From: Chara braunii
Taxonomy: Eukaryota; Streptophyta; Charophyceae; Charales; Characeae
Assembly: GCA_003427395.1 (NCBI GenBank)
Contig: BFEA01000446.1
Location: 831,482-853,087 of the forward strand
Length of the DNA stretch: 21,606 nucleotides
Direction: 5' to 3'
Below the pieces are notes generated by a model. The model was given only the letters and a program-made list of their open reading frames with translations, made no database searches and was not told the origin of the DNA. Position numbers and translations under genes: made by a program. This document shows positions 7,917-16,248 of this stretch, one piece after another. How positions within the stretch are numbered: the first letter of the stretch is position 1; every line of letters begins with the position of its first letter.

Positions 7917-8342
7917 TGTGAGGAAACCCGGGAAGGGGTCGCCCACTGTTCCCTGAAGCCAAAGGCTACAGCACCTGTCACTCGCTGCGCCCTCTTCCGA
8001 GGTCCTCAGCGACCAACAGGGTTTGTTGGAGTTTATACTGCCTGTTGCATTCCTACTTTAGAGGTGACATCGTAGGACCCTACAAAAGTCGAGAACGCGT
8101 GAAAAGCAAGATTAAATGCAAGGGGAAAGAATGTTGATCTGAGTTGTGGCCTGCCTTTAGTCTGTTACACCCGACCCTCAAGCTGGCAGGAGGTTATCCT
8201 TCACTCTACTTCTGAAATCAAGCAAGAAAAGATAATAATAATTATTATTAAGTATCAATAATTTTTCTCGTCGGCTTCCCTGGTGCAGATAGATTCAGAA
8301 ACCCCGCCCTCCGAGTATACCGGCACACTCTTTCATAAACTC
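7917..8342 (-). repeat. 3' LTR, terminus damaged
   Basis: About 96% identical to 17005-17436, with some 18 substitutions and one 6-bp AAT-microsatellite indel by hand alignment. On the minus strand it ends CTCACA, as the other copy does. At its beginning the expected TGTC is missing and GAGTTTATG directly follows a 22-nt A run. A TATAAA motif on the minus strand (8037-8032) is conserved between the two LTRs about 120 bp from the LTR end and is a candidate core promoter. An open frame on the opposite strand (7842-8075) crosses it but is not conserved as a protein. Confidence 0.8.
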
Positions 8343-8364
8343 TTTTTTTTTTTTTTTTTTTTTT
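8343..8364 (-). other. 22-nt A run at the 3' LTR junction
   Basis: On the minus strand 22 As sit exactly where the polypurine tract should be and abut the LTR, which lacks its first four bases. A pure A run is an unusual polypurine tract. It could instead be a poly(A) tail from captured RNA or a LINE insertion, or a later homopolymer expansion. Confidence 0.5.
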
Positions 8365-8630
8365 AAACACAGGCCCTGGTAGTGATGCTGTTGTGCTCAG
8401 ACATCACTAGCAGGGAGAGGCTCCATCTATTGGTGGGGAGCAGCACCTGCTGGAAAACTGGTCCAGCGTCCCTCGTATGATAAAGTACAACATGAACCAT
8501 AGACCAGTAACAGGATGAATGTCTAGGAGGTGCCTGCCAGCATTGATTACTCTGGAGTCCAGAGGATTGACTGAGCAGGTAGGTATGACCCAACCAATGG
8601 GTCTGAAAAACAGGTGGTCCCCGTCATCTT

Positions 8631-9082
8631 CTCCAGCCCTTTATCAGGTCAGGGTTCTGGGAGGAGCCACTGGGGGGCACCAGTAGGGCCTTCTTCCATC
8701 ATCCTGCCCATCCCCTAAAAACTTTTGAAAACTTTTAATCATTCAAACACTGCCACCCGCCCTCACTGCATCATGATGCTGGTTACAAGACCGACTAAGA
8801 TAGAATGAGACAGGGTGGGACAAAAATGGACGGAGTAAAGGCAGAAAGTGGAGACTTAGCCTCCAGCCCTTTATCTGGTCAGGGTTCTGGGGGGAGCCAC
8901 TGGGGGGGCACCAGTGGAGCCTCCTTCCATCACCCTGCCCATCCCCTAAAAAATTTTAATCATTCAAACACTGCCACCCGCCCTCATTGCATCATGATGC
9001 TGGTTACAAAACAGACAAAGACCGAATGAGACAGGGTGGGACAAAAATAGACGGAATAAAAGCAGAAAATGGACGCTTAGCC
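8631..9082 (-). repeat. 230-bp tandem duplication
   Basis: A unit starting CTCCAGCCCTTTATC at 8631 is repeated from 8861 with about 90% identity. Each copy carries GTCAGGGTTCTGG, ATCATGATGCTGGTTAC and GAGACAGGGTGGGACAAAAA in the same order. It lies between the end of the 408-codon ORF and the 3' LTR, where a 3' untranslated region would be expected. The second copy lacks about 10 bp of an AAAACTTTT repeat present in the first. Confidence 0.85.
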
Positions 9083-9131
9083 GCCTGAAGCAAAATAAAA
9101 CAGCAGAATGGGTTCTGAGAATGTAGGGGAT

Positions 9132-10358
9132 TTACAGACGTATTTCCAGAGACCTCGAGTGGGGAGGGAAGGGGTCCGGAAAATCCTCTGCCGGTCTCAT
9201 GGGGATGTTCGAGTCTATCTCAAGCCATTCCTTGAATCGCAGATGGTAGTCCCTTGGGACTACCTCTCCTTGTCTGTCCTCCCTTCCCTGTTCTCCCTCC
9301 CAGTCCCCAGTCCAGCATACTTCCGCTACCCATCCTTCTCTGTCCCCCTCCAACCATTCCCTTGAAAATTGTAGTAACCGCTCCCGGATGTCTTTAGATC
9401 TTTGAAAATTGTCAAGTGTTTGCTTAGTTAACTTCCACCTAAACGAGAGCTCTAGTTGAAAGTGTGATTTGAATTGTTCCAGTCTCTCTTCTCCCTCTAC
9501 CCGAACCAGGTCTAAAGTTAGGACACAGCGTTGCCACCATAGAACCCACAGGATCGTTCTTCGAGACAAATGAAACATGTTCGACACAAAGGTGCTGTCT
9601 TGGAAGGGTGGATAGTGGCACATTAGGATGGCCCGCCAATCCCACGCCCAAGGGTGGCCCAGGACCATTTGTTGCCACACTCTATCCCACCACCGCCAGG
9701 TCAAGATTGTTGTTGGGCATTGCAGGAATATGTGTTCAATTGTCTTTGCTCTCTTCCTAGCCGAGAAACCCAACAGACAGCGGGAACACCAAGGGAGCGC
9801 TCGGCCTTGTTGTTCCAACCGCGAATGATCAATCAGCCAGTCATTTGTAAGTAAGCACCGATGCAAGATCTGCCACTGTAAGGATGTAATTTTCGTCGGT
9901 CTGCGCTTGGTGTCGCAGAACCATCGTATCGGTGTAAGAAGTTGTCTCTCCATATTGAGGTGCTTCTGCCATCTGTCGATTACCATATCTTTTAGGCAAC
10001 GCTTAGTTCTAAGGATTCGGTATGTCGCCTTCACCGAGAGCCCCGACGGTGTTTTAGGTTTTAGTTGTCGTGGGTTATGCTGTGTGTCAGGGTTCCAGAT
10101 CCATTCTAGTGGGTCGATTGGGAGATGTTCTATGGCTATCTCAAGAAGGAAAGTCTGGCAGTCGTCTCCTTCCTCCACTACCCTGATGCGGTGTAGTTCC
10201 TCCTTCAAAATCCATTGAAAGGGGTCTCGTCTCCCCTCAAGCCCCCCGTTTCTTTTTGTGTTGTACCACTCGAGCAGCATGTCATCCGGACGAACTAGGT
10301 GAACCAGGCCTACCTTATCGACCCTCCCCCCTTGGGACACCCAATCTCCCTCCTTCAA
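9132..10358 (-). CDS. Protein with reverse-transcriptase zinc-binding domain (zf-RVT)
   Basis: An uninterrupted 408-codon frame. Its middle (about residues 105-235) fits the zinc-binding domain found C-terminal to the reverse transcriptase of plant non-LTR elements. Visible features are SVKATYRIL, then an ITSLQWQILHRCLLTNDWL stretch, then C191-x2-C194 followed by IEH209-x4-C214 and a WRWWDRVW motif. That domain binds nucleic acid or RNP in LINE-type ORF2 proteins. The RT and endonuclease domains that normally precede it are absent: the frame begins right after an in-frame TAG. Residues 1-100 and the charged, tryptophan-rich C-terminus are not recognised. The first codon in the open frame near the start is TTG rather than ATG, so the real start may be internal or upstream through a frameshift. 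It overlaps the end of the upstream fragment by 4 nt. Being intact beside decayed neighbours it may be recent or selected, but expression is unknown. Confidence 0.65.
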   Translation of the reverse strand: MKEGDWVSQGGRVDKVGLVHLVRPDDMLLEWYNTKRNGGLEGRRDPFQWILKEELHRIRVVEEGDDCQTFLLEIAIEHLPIDPLEWIWNPDTQHNPRQLKPKTPSGLSVKATYRILRTKRCLKDMVIDRWQKHLNMERQLLTPIRWFCDTKRRPTKITSLQWQILHRCLLTNDWLIDHSRLEQQGRALPWCSRCLLGFSARKRAKTIEHIFLQCPTTILTWRWWDRVWQQMVLGHPWAWDWRAILMCHYPPFQDSTFVSNMFHLSRRTILWVLWWQRCVLTLDLVRVEGEERLEQFKSHFQLELSFRWKLTKQTLDNFQRSKDIRERLLQFSREWLEGDREGWVAEVCWTGDWEGEQGREDRQGEVVPRDYHLRFKEWLEIDSNIPMRPAEDFPDPFPPHSRSLEIRL

Positions 10359-10576
10359 CAGCTAATGACAACTTCAAAGCTTTCTAGTTCCTTCGTACTC
10401 CTTTCTATTCTACGCAATTTACCCTCGCTCTCGCAGACTCCGCATGCTTTGATTCTTTCCGCCAAGTCCTTGACCCTTTTTAACACAGGTTCTATAATTC
10501 TTTCTTTCACTCTTTTCAGTCTCTCATCCTCCATCCTCGATCTCCGATCTTCACTCAGCCTCTTAGATCTCCTCAC
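10355..10576 (-). pseudogene. Basic helical coding fragment
   Basis: A 73-codon fragment, heavily charged (RRSKRLSEDRRSRMED, then KRVKERIIEPVLKRVKDLAE), likely a helix or coiled coil. It starts on a GTG overlapping the stop of the preceding fragment and ends on a TGA overlapping the first codon of the 408-codon ORF. Both junctions are single frameshifts, so the best reading is a linker of one longer ancestral frame. No known domain is recognised. Confidence 0.4.
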
Positions 10577-11019
10577 ATCCTAGCTCGTGCTTCCACTGGC
10601 GTCTCGTCTTGCACGATCTCCACCCGTATAACTCCTCTTACACAGAAATAGATCATCCACCTTTGGCTCGTAATTTCCCTTAGCGCTCCTAACCTCTGCT
10701 CCCGTATGACGTCCTCCGCAAGCTCCCCGCACTCACTGTCCGATAGGTCCTCATCTATGCTTACCGCCAAAGGAACTTGCAGTGTCGCCTCATCACGTGT
10801 TAAGCGTCTCGGGACCATGCTCACATACGACAATCGTCGCGAGGAGGGCTGGTGTCGCTCATCCACGGGAAGTCGGCGCCTTAACACCACTTCTTGCACG
10901 ATCACTCGAGGATTCCTATCGTCAACACTCCTCCATGAATCGGAACCTCGGTGATCCCACCGCAGAGAATACGACGCTCGTCGTCTGTGCCTGTACAATA
11001 CAGACTCGCTTTGCGTCAT
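10573..11019 (-). pseudogene. Decayed coding segment, third module
   Basis: A 148-codon ATG-started fragment. Its last 75 residues (RRLTRDEATLQVPLAVSIDE ... DETPVEARARM) align collinearly with those of the next fragment upstream (11039-11320). They share the R-x-L start, (D/E)EDL(S/T)-x2-EC, RVE(I/L) and DET-x2-EAR-x-R, with stops at the same place. The N-terminal part is arginine-rich. The fold is predicted to be a helix followed by beta strands. No known family is recognised. Confidence 0.45.
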
Positions 11020-11038
11020 GCCAACCCAGAGTGGCGAC

Positions 11039-11320
11039 TCATACTCTACTCCTCGCTTCCGCTACCGTCTCATCGGAAAACAACTCCACACGCAAGTAGT
11101 CTGCCAACCATACCATCACCTCGTACGTCACCTTTGTCTGAAAGGTCACGCACATAAGGACCCCTGCTTGGTGCTCGTGAATGAACTCCCTAGCCCGTTG
11201 CAAGCATTCTCGTTCCGTCAGATCTTCTTCTAAGTTTGCTCTGAGTAAAATTGTCATTGTAAAGTCTTCATTCACTAACGGTCTACTCACGTTAACCCCT
11301 GCGGACGTCCGACCCGGCAT
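11039..11320 (-). pseudogene. Decayed coding segment, paralogue of 10573-11019
   Basis: A 93-codon ATG-started fragment with the central phrase LEEDLTERECLQRAREFIHE, then hydrophobic strands, ending DETVAEARSRV. It lies between the PTFV-module fragment and its own paralogue, with a 19-bp gap to the latter. Either could be a small standalone gene. The paralogy and the frame changes at both edges favour pieces of one repetitive protein. Confidence 0.45.
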
Positions 11321-11345
11321 ACCTGCACTAACTGCTCTCGTACAG

Positions 11346-11933
11346 CTATCTCAACTCCTCTAGGCCAACGTACTTGTCTTCGACACGCCTTCGGCAATAC
11401 ACGATCAGATCGGCTAGCCTTAGGCAATCAACCCGGCAGGTCGCGGCAATCAGTCCTCTAATCGTCTCATAATCAAAACGCCCCCACCTCACACAGATGG
11501 CGAAGTAAGCCTCCTTAAACTGAAGCTCTAACCCCAATCTGATAGTGTAAAACGTGTCGTCAACCGCTCTGCTCAAATTGTCGACGCCTCCATACACCTG
11601 CTCTATTACGAATGTAGGCAAGGCCCACCTCCAGCCTTCTACGGGGTAGAGGTCTGGCTTTGGGGGTCCAAATACGATGCAGACTACGGACTAACTATCT
11701 CCTACCAAACTGGCTAATCGTCGACTCAAAATAGCTCTCGCTAAGGCTTCGTACTTCCACCAGGTCGTGCTAACGCCAACGAGCGTTAGTCCTATCTCAA
11801 GGTCTTGAGTCCTGTCGAACACAAGGTGTCCTATAACCTCCACCTGTCGAGCGTCATTCGTTCCTCTATTCTCTAGGATCACTGTCCACAGAAACACACC
11901 TTCCGCTATCCATGTCCCCGCATACCTAGTCAA
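11346..11933 (-). pseudogene. Decayed coding segment with in-frame TAG, PTFV module 2
   Basis: One frame stays open for 195 codons except for a TAG at 11693-11691. Ahead of the stop it encodes VEVIGHLVF ... LTLVGVSTTWWKYEALARAI. After it come FGPPKPDLYPVEGWRW, LPTFVIEQ and LELQFKEAYFAICVRW. The same order of motifs is found in 13560-12643. The TAG is one transition away from CAG or TGG. The first codon in frame is TTG and overlaps the stop of the preceding fragment, so this is a continuation rather than a new gene. Function unknown. Confidence 0.5.
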
Positions 11934-12079
11934 GTCCTCTCGCTCTCGTCCAAGCGCACTGGAAGAGGGATATCAAACCTTAAAGCGGTCTCCCTAGGTT
12001 TAATCAACCTCTTGGCCCTGTAGGAATCAGAATCGCGTTGCAGTAGGTACGCCCACCACGCACTCGAGTCGCTCCTCAT
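11930..12079 (-). pseudogene. Frame-shifted coding patch
   Basis: An ATG-started 49-codon frame, SSAWWAYLLQRDSDSYRAKR and then LRFDIPLPVRLDESERT. It bridges the stretch where the flanking frame (12581-12093 and 11933-11346, which share one frame) is full of stops. Two compensating indels would explain this. The FDIPLPV phrase resembles FPITVEWW in the 13739 segment. Confidence 0.4.
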
Positions 12080-12092
12080 CTGCCCATCTGCC

Positions 12093-12581
12093 TCACAGAT
12101 CGGTCTGCGCAGCTCTCACTCTAATAATCAACTCCACCGTCTCACGCCACTCGAACCTAGACAAGTTCCTCCCTATGATCGGGGGAGCTGGAATCTCGTC
12201 AAATACTTCAATCTCTGCGCTCCAGCTAACTGTTTTCCCTTCCGCCTCTAGTCGTTCCTTCTCAGCTTGTACCAACTTAGCCGCTCTCTTCCAACTGCTC
12301 CCGTATAGATACCCTCATGCCCGTCTCCTAGGCAGGTAAACCCGCACGTCGTACTCATCCAAATCGATGATGCGGTAGGTGAGGACGTACAGGCGCTCAT
12401 GTTCTATGTCACCTTTCTGAACATACTTATACTTAATAAGTTTGTACTACAGTATCTCCTTCCTAGTCCTCTCGTTCAGGTTTTGTATCACTTTTTCAAT
12501 CTCCTCTCTAGTTGGTCCTCGCTCCTCAGACGACCTACGACTCCAACATACCTGTCTAAGGAAGACGGTATGTCTGCCCAT
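12093..12581 (-). pseudogene. Decayed coding segment with two in-frame stops
   Basis: One frame of 163 codons is interrupted by TAG at 12449-12447 and TGA at 12317-12315, yet keeps protein-like sequence throughout. It runs EEIEKVIQNLNERTRKEIL, stop, YKLIKYKYVQKGDIEHERLY and DLDEYDVRVYLPRRRA, stop, then LVQAEKERLEAEGK and WRETVELIIRVRAAQTDL. The helix-then-strands pattern recalls the 11039-11320 module. Both stops are one transition away from sense codons. A neighbouring frame (about 12617-12490) is also open and coding-like (WADIPSSLDRYVGVVGRLR), marking a frameshift into the preceding segment. Confidence 0.5.
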
Positions 12582-12642
12582 CTAGATCCGGTCACATCTC
12601 TCCATCTGGCCTGCCTTTAGCCTCCCTGTCGCGTCCACACGC

Positions 12643-13560
12643 CTAGGCTTTGAACCCAACCACTAGCCTCGGAAAATGGATCGACCCAGCAGCAGCGCCG
12701 TCCACCTCCTCAACCTCCTCTATCTCATCCTCCGACTCGGAATCCTCCTCGTCGGCATCCACCCAGTCGGGCTCCCACGCCTCCTCGTCGTCAACGTCAC
12801 CGTCGTCTATCTGCGGCTCTAGGGCGTACCTCGATGCCCCTATGCTCTCGTAGTACCGCACAATCAACTGCGGGGATATAAGAGCGTCACTCCACCAGGC
12901 GTCCCAGTCGTCTACAAAGAGTCGGCCCACTGAAGCGATGTACTCCGGCCTGGCCCTAAGCTCTCTGTCTAGGAGGTCCCACACGTATGCTAGCGGAGGA
13001 TGCCTCCACTCTGATGACGCCTTTCTCGACCAATCCCTATACGGGGTAGGAGCTTTAGACCGTACCAGCTCTATAAGCTGGAGTCTCTCGTCGCCCCAAC
13101 GCAGGCCTCCCGTCAGAAGAGAATAGTAGATATAGTCCATGTCGAGGTCGCTACGAGAGAAGCAACTAAGCTCCTGCAGCGTCAGGTATGACTCAACCAA
13201 GCCCCCCACTCCTAACAGCTCGTCCACTACGAACGTGGGAACAGTGGTCCTCAATCGTCTGCTCCAGTAAGGGAAGAATCCTGGTCCGGCAATCCGGAGC
13301 TCACCCTAGACTTCCCTAACAAGGTACCTGCTAGGCCACCTTCACACGTCCTCCTCCTCCTTGGCCCGAAACAAATCTATCTCCTCTCGGAGGTATCGCT
13401 TGGCCCAATCAATGACCGTGTACGACTTCCAGGTAACAAGGGACAATGCCGCTTTCTTTGCGGTTTCGACACTTAGGTAAAGGAAGCCCTTCACTTCGCA
13501 CCAAGTTTCCGGAATGTTGCCACCTCTATTGTCCTTCATCCCATTGAGCTCACGAAACAT
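12643..13560 (-). pseudogene. Decayed coding segment, PTFV module 1 with acidic tail
   Basis: One frame of 305 codons is interrupted by TGA at 13344-13342 and TAG at 13308-13306. The first part has EVKGFLYLSVETAKKAALSL and VTWKSYTVIDWAKRYL. The second has RIAGPGFFPYWSRRL, VPTFVVDELL, a tryptophan-rich helical stretch and then an acidic region (DDGDVDDEEAWEPDWVDADE, then a run of Glu/Asp/Ser) ending LVVGFKA. The uninterrupted 204-codon part (13254-12643) could be read alone. Motif order matches module 2 at 11933-11346. The acidic tail is probably disordered. No known domain is recognised. Confidence 0.5.
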
Positions 13561-13739
13561 CCACAGCTAGACCCCTGGCCACAAAAGTATCGATCGCCAT
13601 CTTGAAAAGTTGTCGTTTTCAGGGACGGGATGGAGGGAAGAGTGAGCTCGACCAGTTCCCCTTCTAGTAGTTCCGAGGGTTCACACGGCCACCATTCCAC
13701 CGTGATGGGGAACTCCTCTACTGCTGTTGGGGGCCACAT
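13536..13739 (-). pseudogene. 5' fragment of the decayed coding region
   Basis: A 67-codon frame from an ATG that follows an in-frame TGA, so this is the best candidate for the original start. It encodes EEFPITVEWWPCEPSELLEG and a beta-rich stretch, then runs on into a serine/glycine/cysteine phrase where the frame is probably wrong. It overlaps the next segment by 25 bp in another frame. It is the first coding-like sequence after the leader. Confidence 0.45.
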
Positions 13740-13840
13740 TCACTCGAGCTAACCCCTCTCTTGGTCTGAACCGTGGAAAGAATAAGAGGGGCAGGGAAAA
13801 GGTCAAGAATCTCAAATTTTTAGAAAATTTTTGATAGCAT

Positions 13841-13882
13841 CTACCCTCCCCCCGTTGGGATCGGGTTCGGGACAAGTCCCTA
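13841..13882. repeat. Leader repeat, copy a
   Basis: Contains CCTCCCCCCGTTGGGATCGG followed by GTTCGGGACAAGTCCCT. The GGGAC-AA-GTCCC part is a small hairpin. The same sequence occurs twice more at 15671-15712 and 15899-15940, each time preceded by AAATTT words. Confidence 0.8.
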
Positions 13883-14590
13883 TAAAAAAGCTGCCTACCG
13901 AGGTACCAGAAAAGAGCCTAAGCTAATCTAGATATGGAAGGTGTCGAACACCGGGCTCGAACGGAGCTTACACGCTTTTTACTCAAGTTTCCTCTAATAC
14001 AAGGTGCGTGCTCTATTCGAGGGAACTCGGCCCATCCTTCCCACAGGCGCGCTTCTGAACAGCGGAACTCGTCCCCTAGTCAAAAACTTAAAATGTAATC
14101 AGTTGACACTCGTACTTTAAATTTTTAGGTCATTACATAATTTTTAAGGAATTTTAAGAATTTTAATTATTTTAAAATCAAAATAAACGTGAAAAAAACA
14201 GTACTATACCCTCAGTACCTAAGGGGATTAAGTCCAAGTACGAAAAGAAGGTCAAAGTAAGCTCCAACTCCTTTTCGTTCTTTATTTGGATTTCTTTTCA
14301 AATTTTCAGTGATTAATTACTTAAAATTAGGTTTAAACCACCAGTACCTCCGAGCTTGTTTTTGTCGACCCTGAATTTCACTGCGCTCCGAGCCTGGGTC
14401 CCACTCCATTTCTTTATGGTCCTCTCACAGGGAGAAAAAAAAAAAAAAGGAAAAAATGAAAGAAAAGTTGCAGCCGTGAAACTCACAAAAAAAGAAAAGG
14501 AAAAAATGCTCTTGCCATGAATGCAATTGTGTACATTCTTGGAAGTGGTAGTGTGAGTGTGCTCTCAGTGAGGACATCTCAGCCCCGTGG
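13883..14590. other. AT-rich leader spacer
   Basis: Noncoding, AT-rich in the middle (14090-14330), with a poly(A) tract at 14434-14448. A phrase CCTGGGTCCCAC (about 14392-14403) recurs at 15118-15129. No gene. Confidence 0.4.
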
Positions 14591-14893
14591 CCAGGTTGTC
14601 AGATTCCAGAAACACACACAAAAAAAAAGAAGCCAGAAACACGTATTCGACCGTGAAAATGGTTGGATACGTTCCTCTGACTGTCAGTGTGATGAGGGTT
14701 ACAATTCTCTGAGGGAACACAGCCCGAGGAGATCACGGATTCAGATTGTCAGATTCTGGAAACGGCAAAAAAAAAAAAAAAAAAAAAAAAAACGAAAACA
14801 CGCATTCAGCCGTGAAAATGGCTGGACACATTAGGGTTACAATCCTCTGAGGAAACACAGCCAGCGCAGATCACGGATTCCGCCCAGCCTCGT
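14591..14893 (+). repeat. 150-bp tandem repeat, two copies
   Basis: Copies begin at 14591 and 14741. Each has TTGTCAGATTC, an A tract, CGTGAAAATGG(T/C)TGGA, GGGTTACAAT(T/C)CTCTGAGG and GATCACGGATTC. The second carries a 26-nt A run (14767-14792) and lacks part of the middle. An open frame across it merely translates the repeat. Confidence 0.8.
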
Positions 14894-15670
14894 TGGCAGG
14901 GGACTCATAATAGACAAACGAAAAAAAAAGAAAAAAAAAAAACAAGTTTCAAAATGTGATCGTCTTTGTTTTAGGATGCATTCTGTAGAGGAAGACTGTG
15001 AGCACGGCCTCGTAGACTACTCTGCCCGACATCATTGCAGTACATAAGCTTTTTTTTTTTTTCCTTTTTCTTCCACGCTCAGGCAAAAAAAAACTAAGAT
15101 TTATGGGACTCGTTGACCCTGGGTCCCACCACCGATTTCTTCGGGGCCAGACCAAAACTACCTATGCTAATGATAAAGGCAAGAAGACTTTTCAGCCAAG
15201 TCTCATTAATTGATCATAACGATATCGTGGAAATGTTGCACGAACCCAAACATATACAAACAGAAAGCCTTCGGTCTTTATACTGAACCAAATCGAGCCT
15301 GGAATCCAATAAAGAATAGCCACATTCATGATGGGCAGTACATTGTAATTTCCCAACACTGGCAGAGGTACTGGTGGTTTAATTAAGGAAATTTTCTTTT
15401 TCTTGTATTAATCTTTTAGAAAGGCAAGACAGATCCTACCCTAAGACGGATAAGACGGATACGTCCCGTCACCTTTTTTCAATCCTTCTTTCGCAAATTT
15501 TCTTGTATTTTTCAAATATCAATTGAATAAAAATAGAATTAGTTCCAATAAATTCCTTTTTTTATTGTATATATCTATTAAAGATCGGAATATATCGAAG
15601 CCTGCCGGATTTCAAAATTTATGGCCGTAGAAAATTATTTTGGAAATTTCCAAAAATTCCGGTAGCAATT
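14894..15670. other. Leader spacer, no gene
   Basis: A/T-rich noncoding sequence within the LTR element with A and T runs at 14920-14942 and 15051-15062. Nothing coding is visible on either strand. Confidence 0.4.
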
Positions 15671-16060
15671 CGCCTCCCCCCGTTGGGATGGGGTTCGGGA
15701 CAAGTCCCTCGACTAAGGTTGCCGAAAGGAAAACGGGAGTTAAATAACTAAAAGCAAAAAAATAACTTTTAACAAATTTTTAGGTATTTACAATTTATTT
15801 TAATTTTTATTAATTTTATTAACAAAAATCCAAATTAATTTTATTAACAAAAATCCAAATTAATTTTAGGAAATTTCTACAAATTTCGACAGCACTTTCC
15901 CTCCCCCCATTGGGATGGGGTTCGGGACAAGTCCCTCGATGCCGAAGGAAAAAGCAAAAGTAATATACATGGAAAGCAAGAAATCGATTTTTAATTAGTT
16001 TTTAGATATTTATTTTGATTTTCATTAATTTTATTAGCAGAAAGTCAGATTAATTCCCTT
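15671..16060. repeat. About 227-bp tandem leader repeat, copies b and c
   Basis: The CCTCCCCCC(G/A)TTGGGATGGGG word and its GGGACAAGTCCCTCGA hairpin recur 227 bp apart. Each is followed by related AT-rich sequence (TTTTTAG-TATTTA, ATTAATTTTATTA). Inside the first unit a 25-bp block is itself perfectly duplicated (15810-15834 and 15835-15859). Tandem repeats in a long leader are common in large plant Ty3/Gypsy elements. Confidence 0.75.
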
Positions 16061-16200
16061 TTCTTTCGCACGTATACCCCACGCAAAAGAAGCCCGAGTC
16101 TCCTCGGTTCTCGTCAGTTACAAGGTTTAGGGTTAAATTTTAAAATTAATTTTGATTTCTAATATAATCTTTTATATTTATCCTCATTTTAGGGTTTTCC

Positions 16201-16248
16201 CAAATTAGGGTCTCCCCTAATTAGGGTCTCCCCCAATTAGGGTAAAGG
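16201..16248 (+). repeat. 16-bp tandem repeat
   Basis: AATTAGGGTCTCCC occurs in two full copies and one partial copy at 16-bp spacing. TTTAGGG also occurs nearby, so the words overlap with telomere-like sequence, but the period is not telomeric. Confidence 0.75.

Noticed and set aside
7842-8075. A plus-strand ORF in the left LTR, with a similar one at 16972-17163 in the right LTR.
   Set aside because: Both are antisense to the element and arise because the LTRs share sequence. There is no sign of coding constraint.
10355-13739. A polycistronic set of small overlapping genes with 4-nt stop/start overlaps, as in bacteria or phages.
   Set aside because: The overlaps involve GTG and TTG codons, several fragments share one frame across stops, and adjacent pieces contain repeated modules. 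A frameshifted single ORF explains this better, and the surroundings are eukaryotic.
14517-14834. A 105-codon plus-strand ORF with polylysine.
   Set aside because: It is the translation of the 150-bp tandem repeat and its A run.
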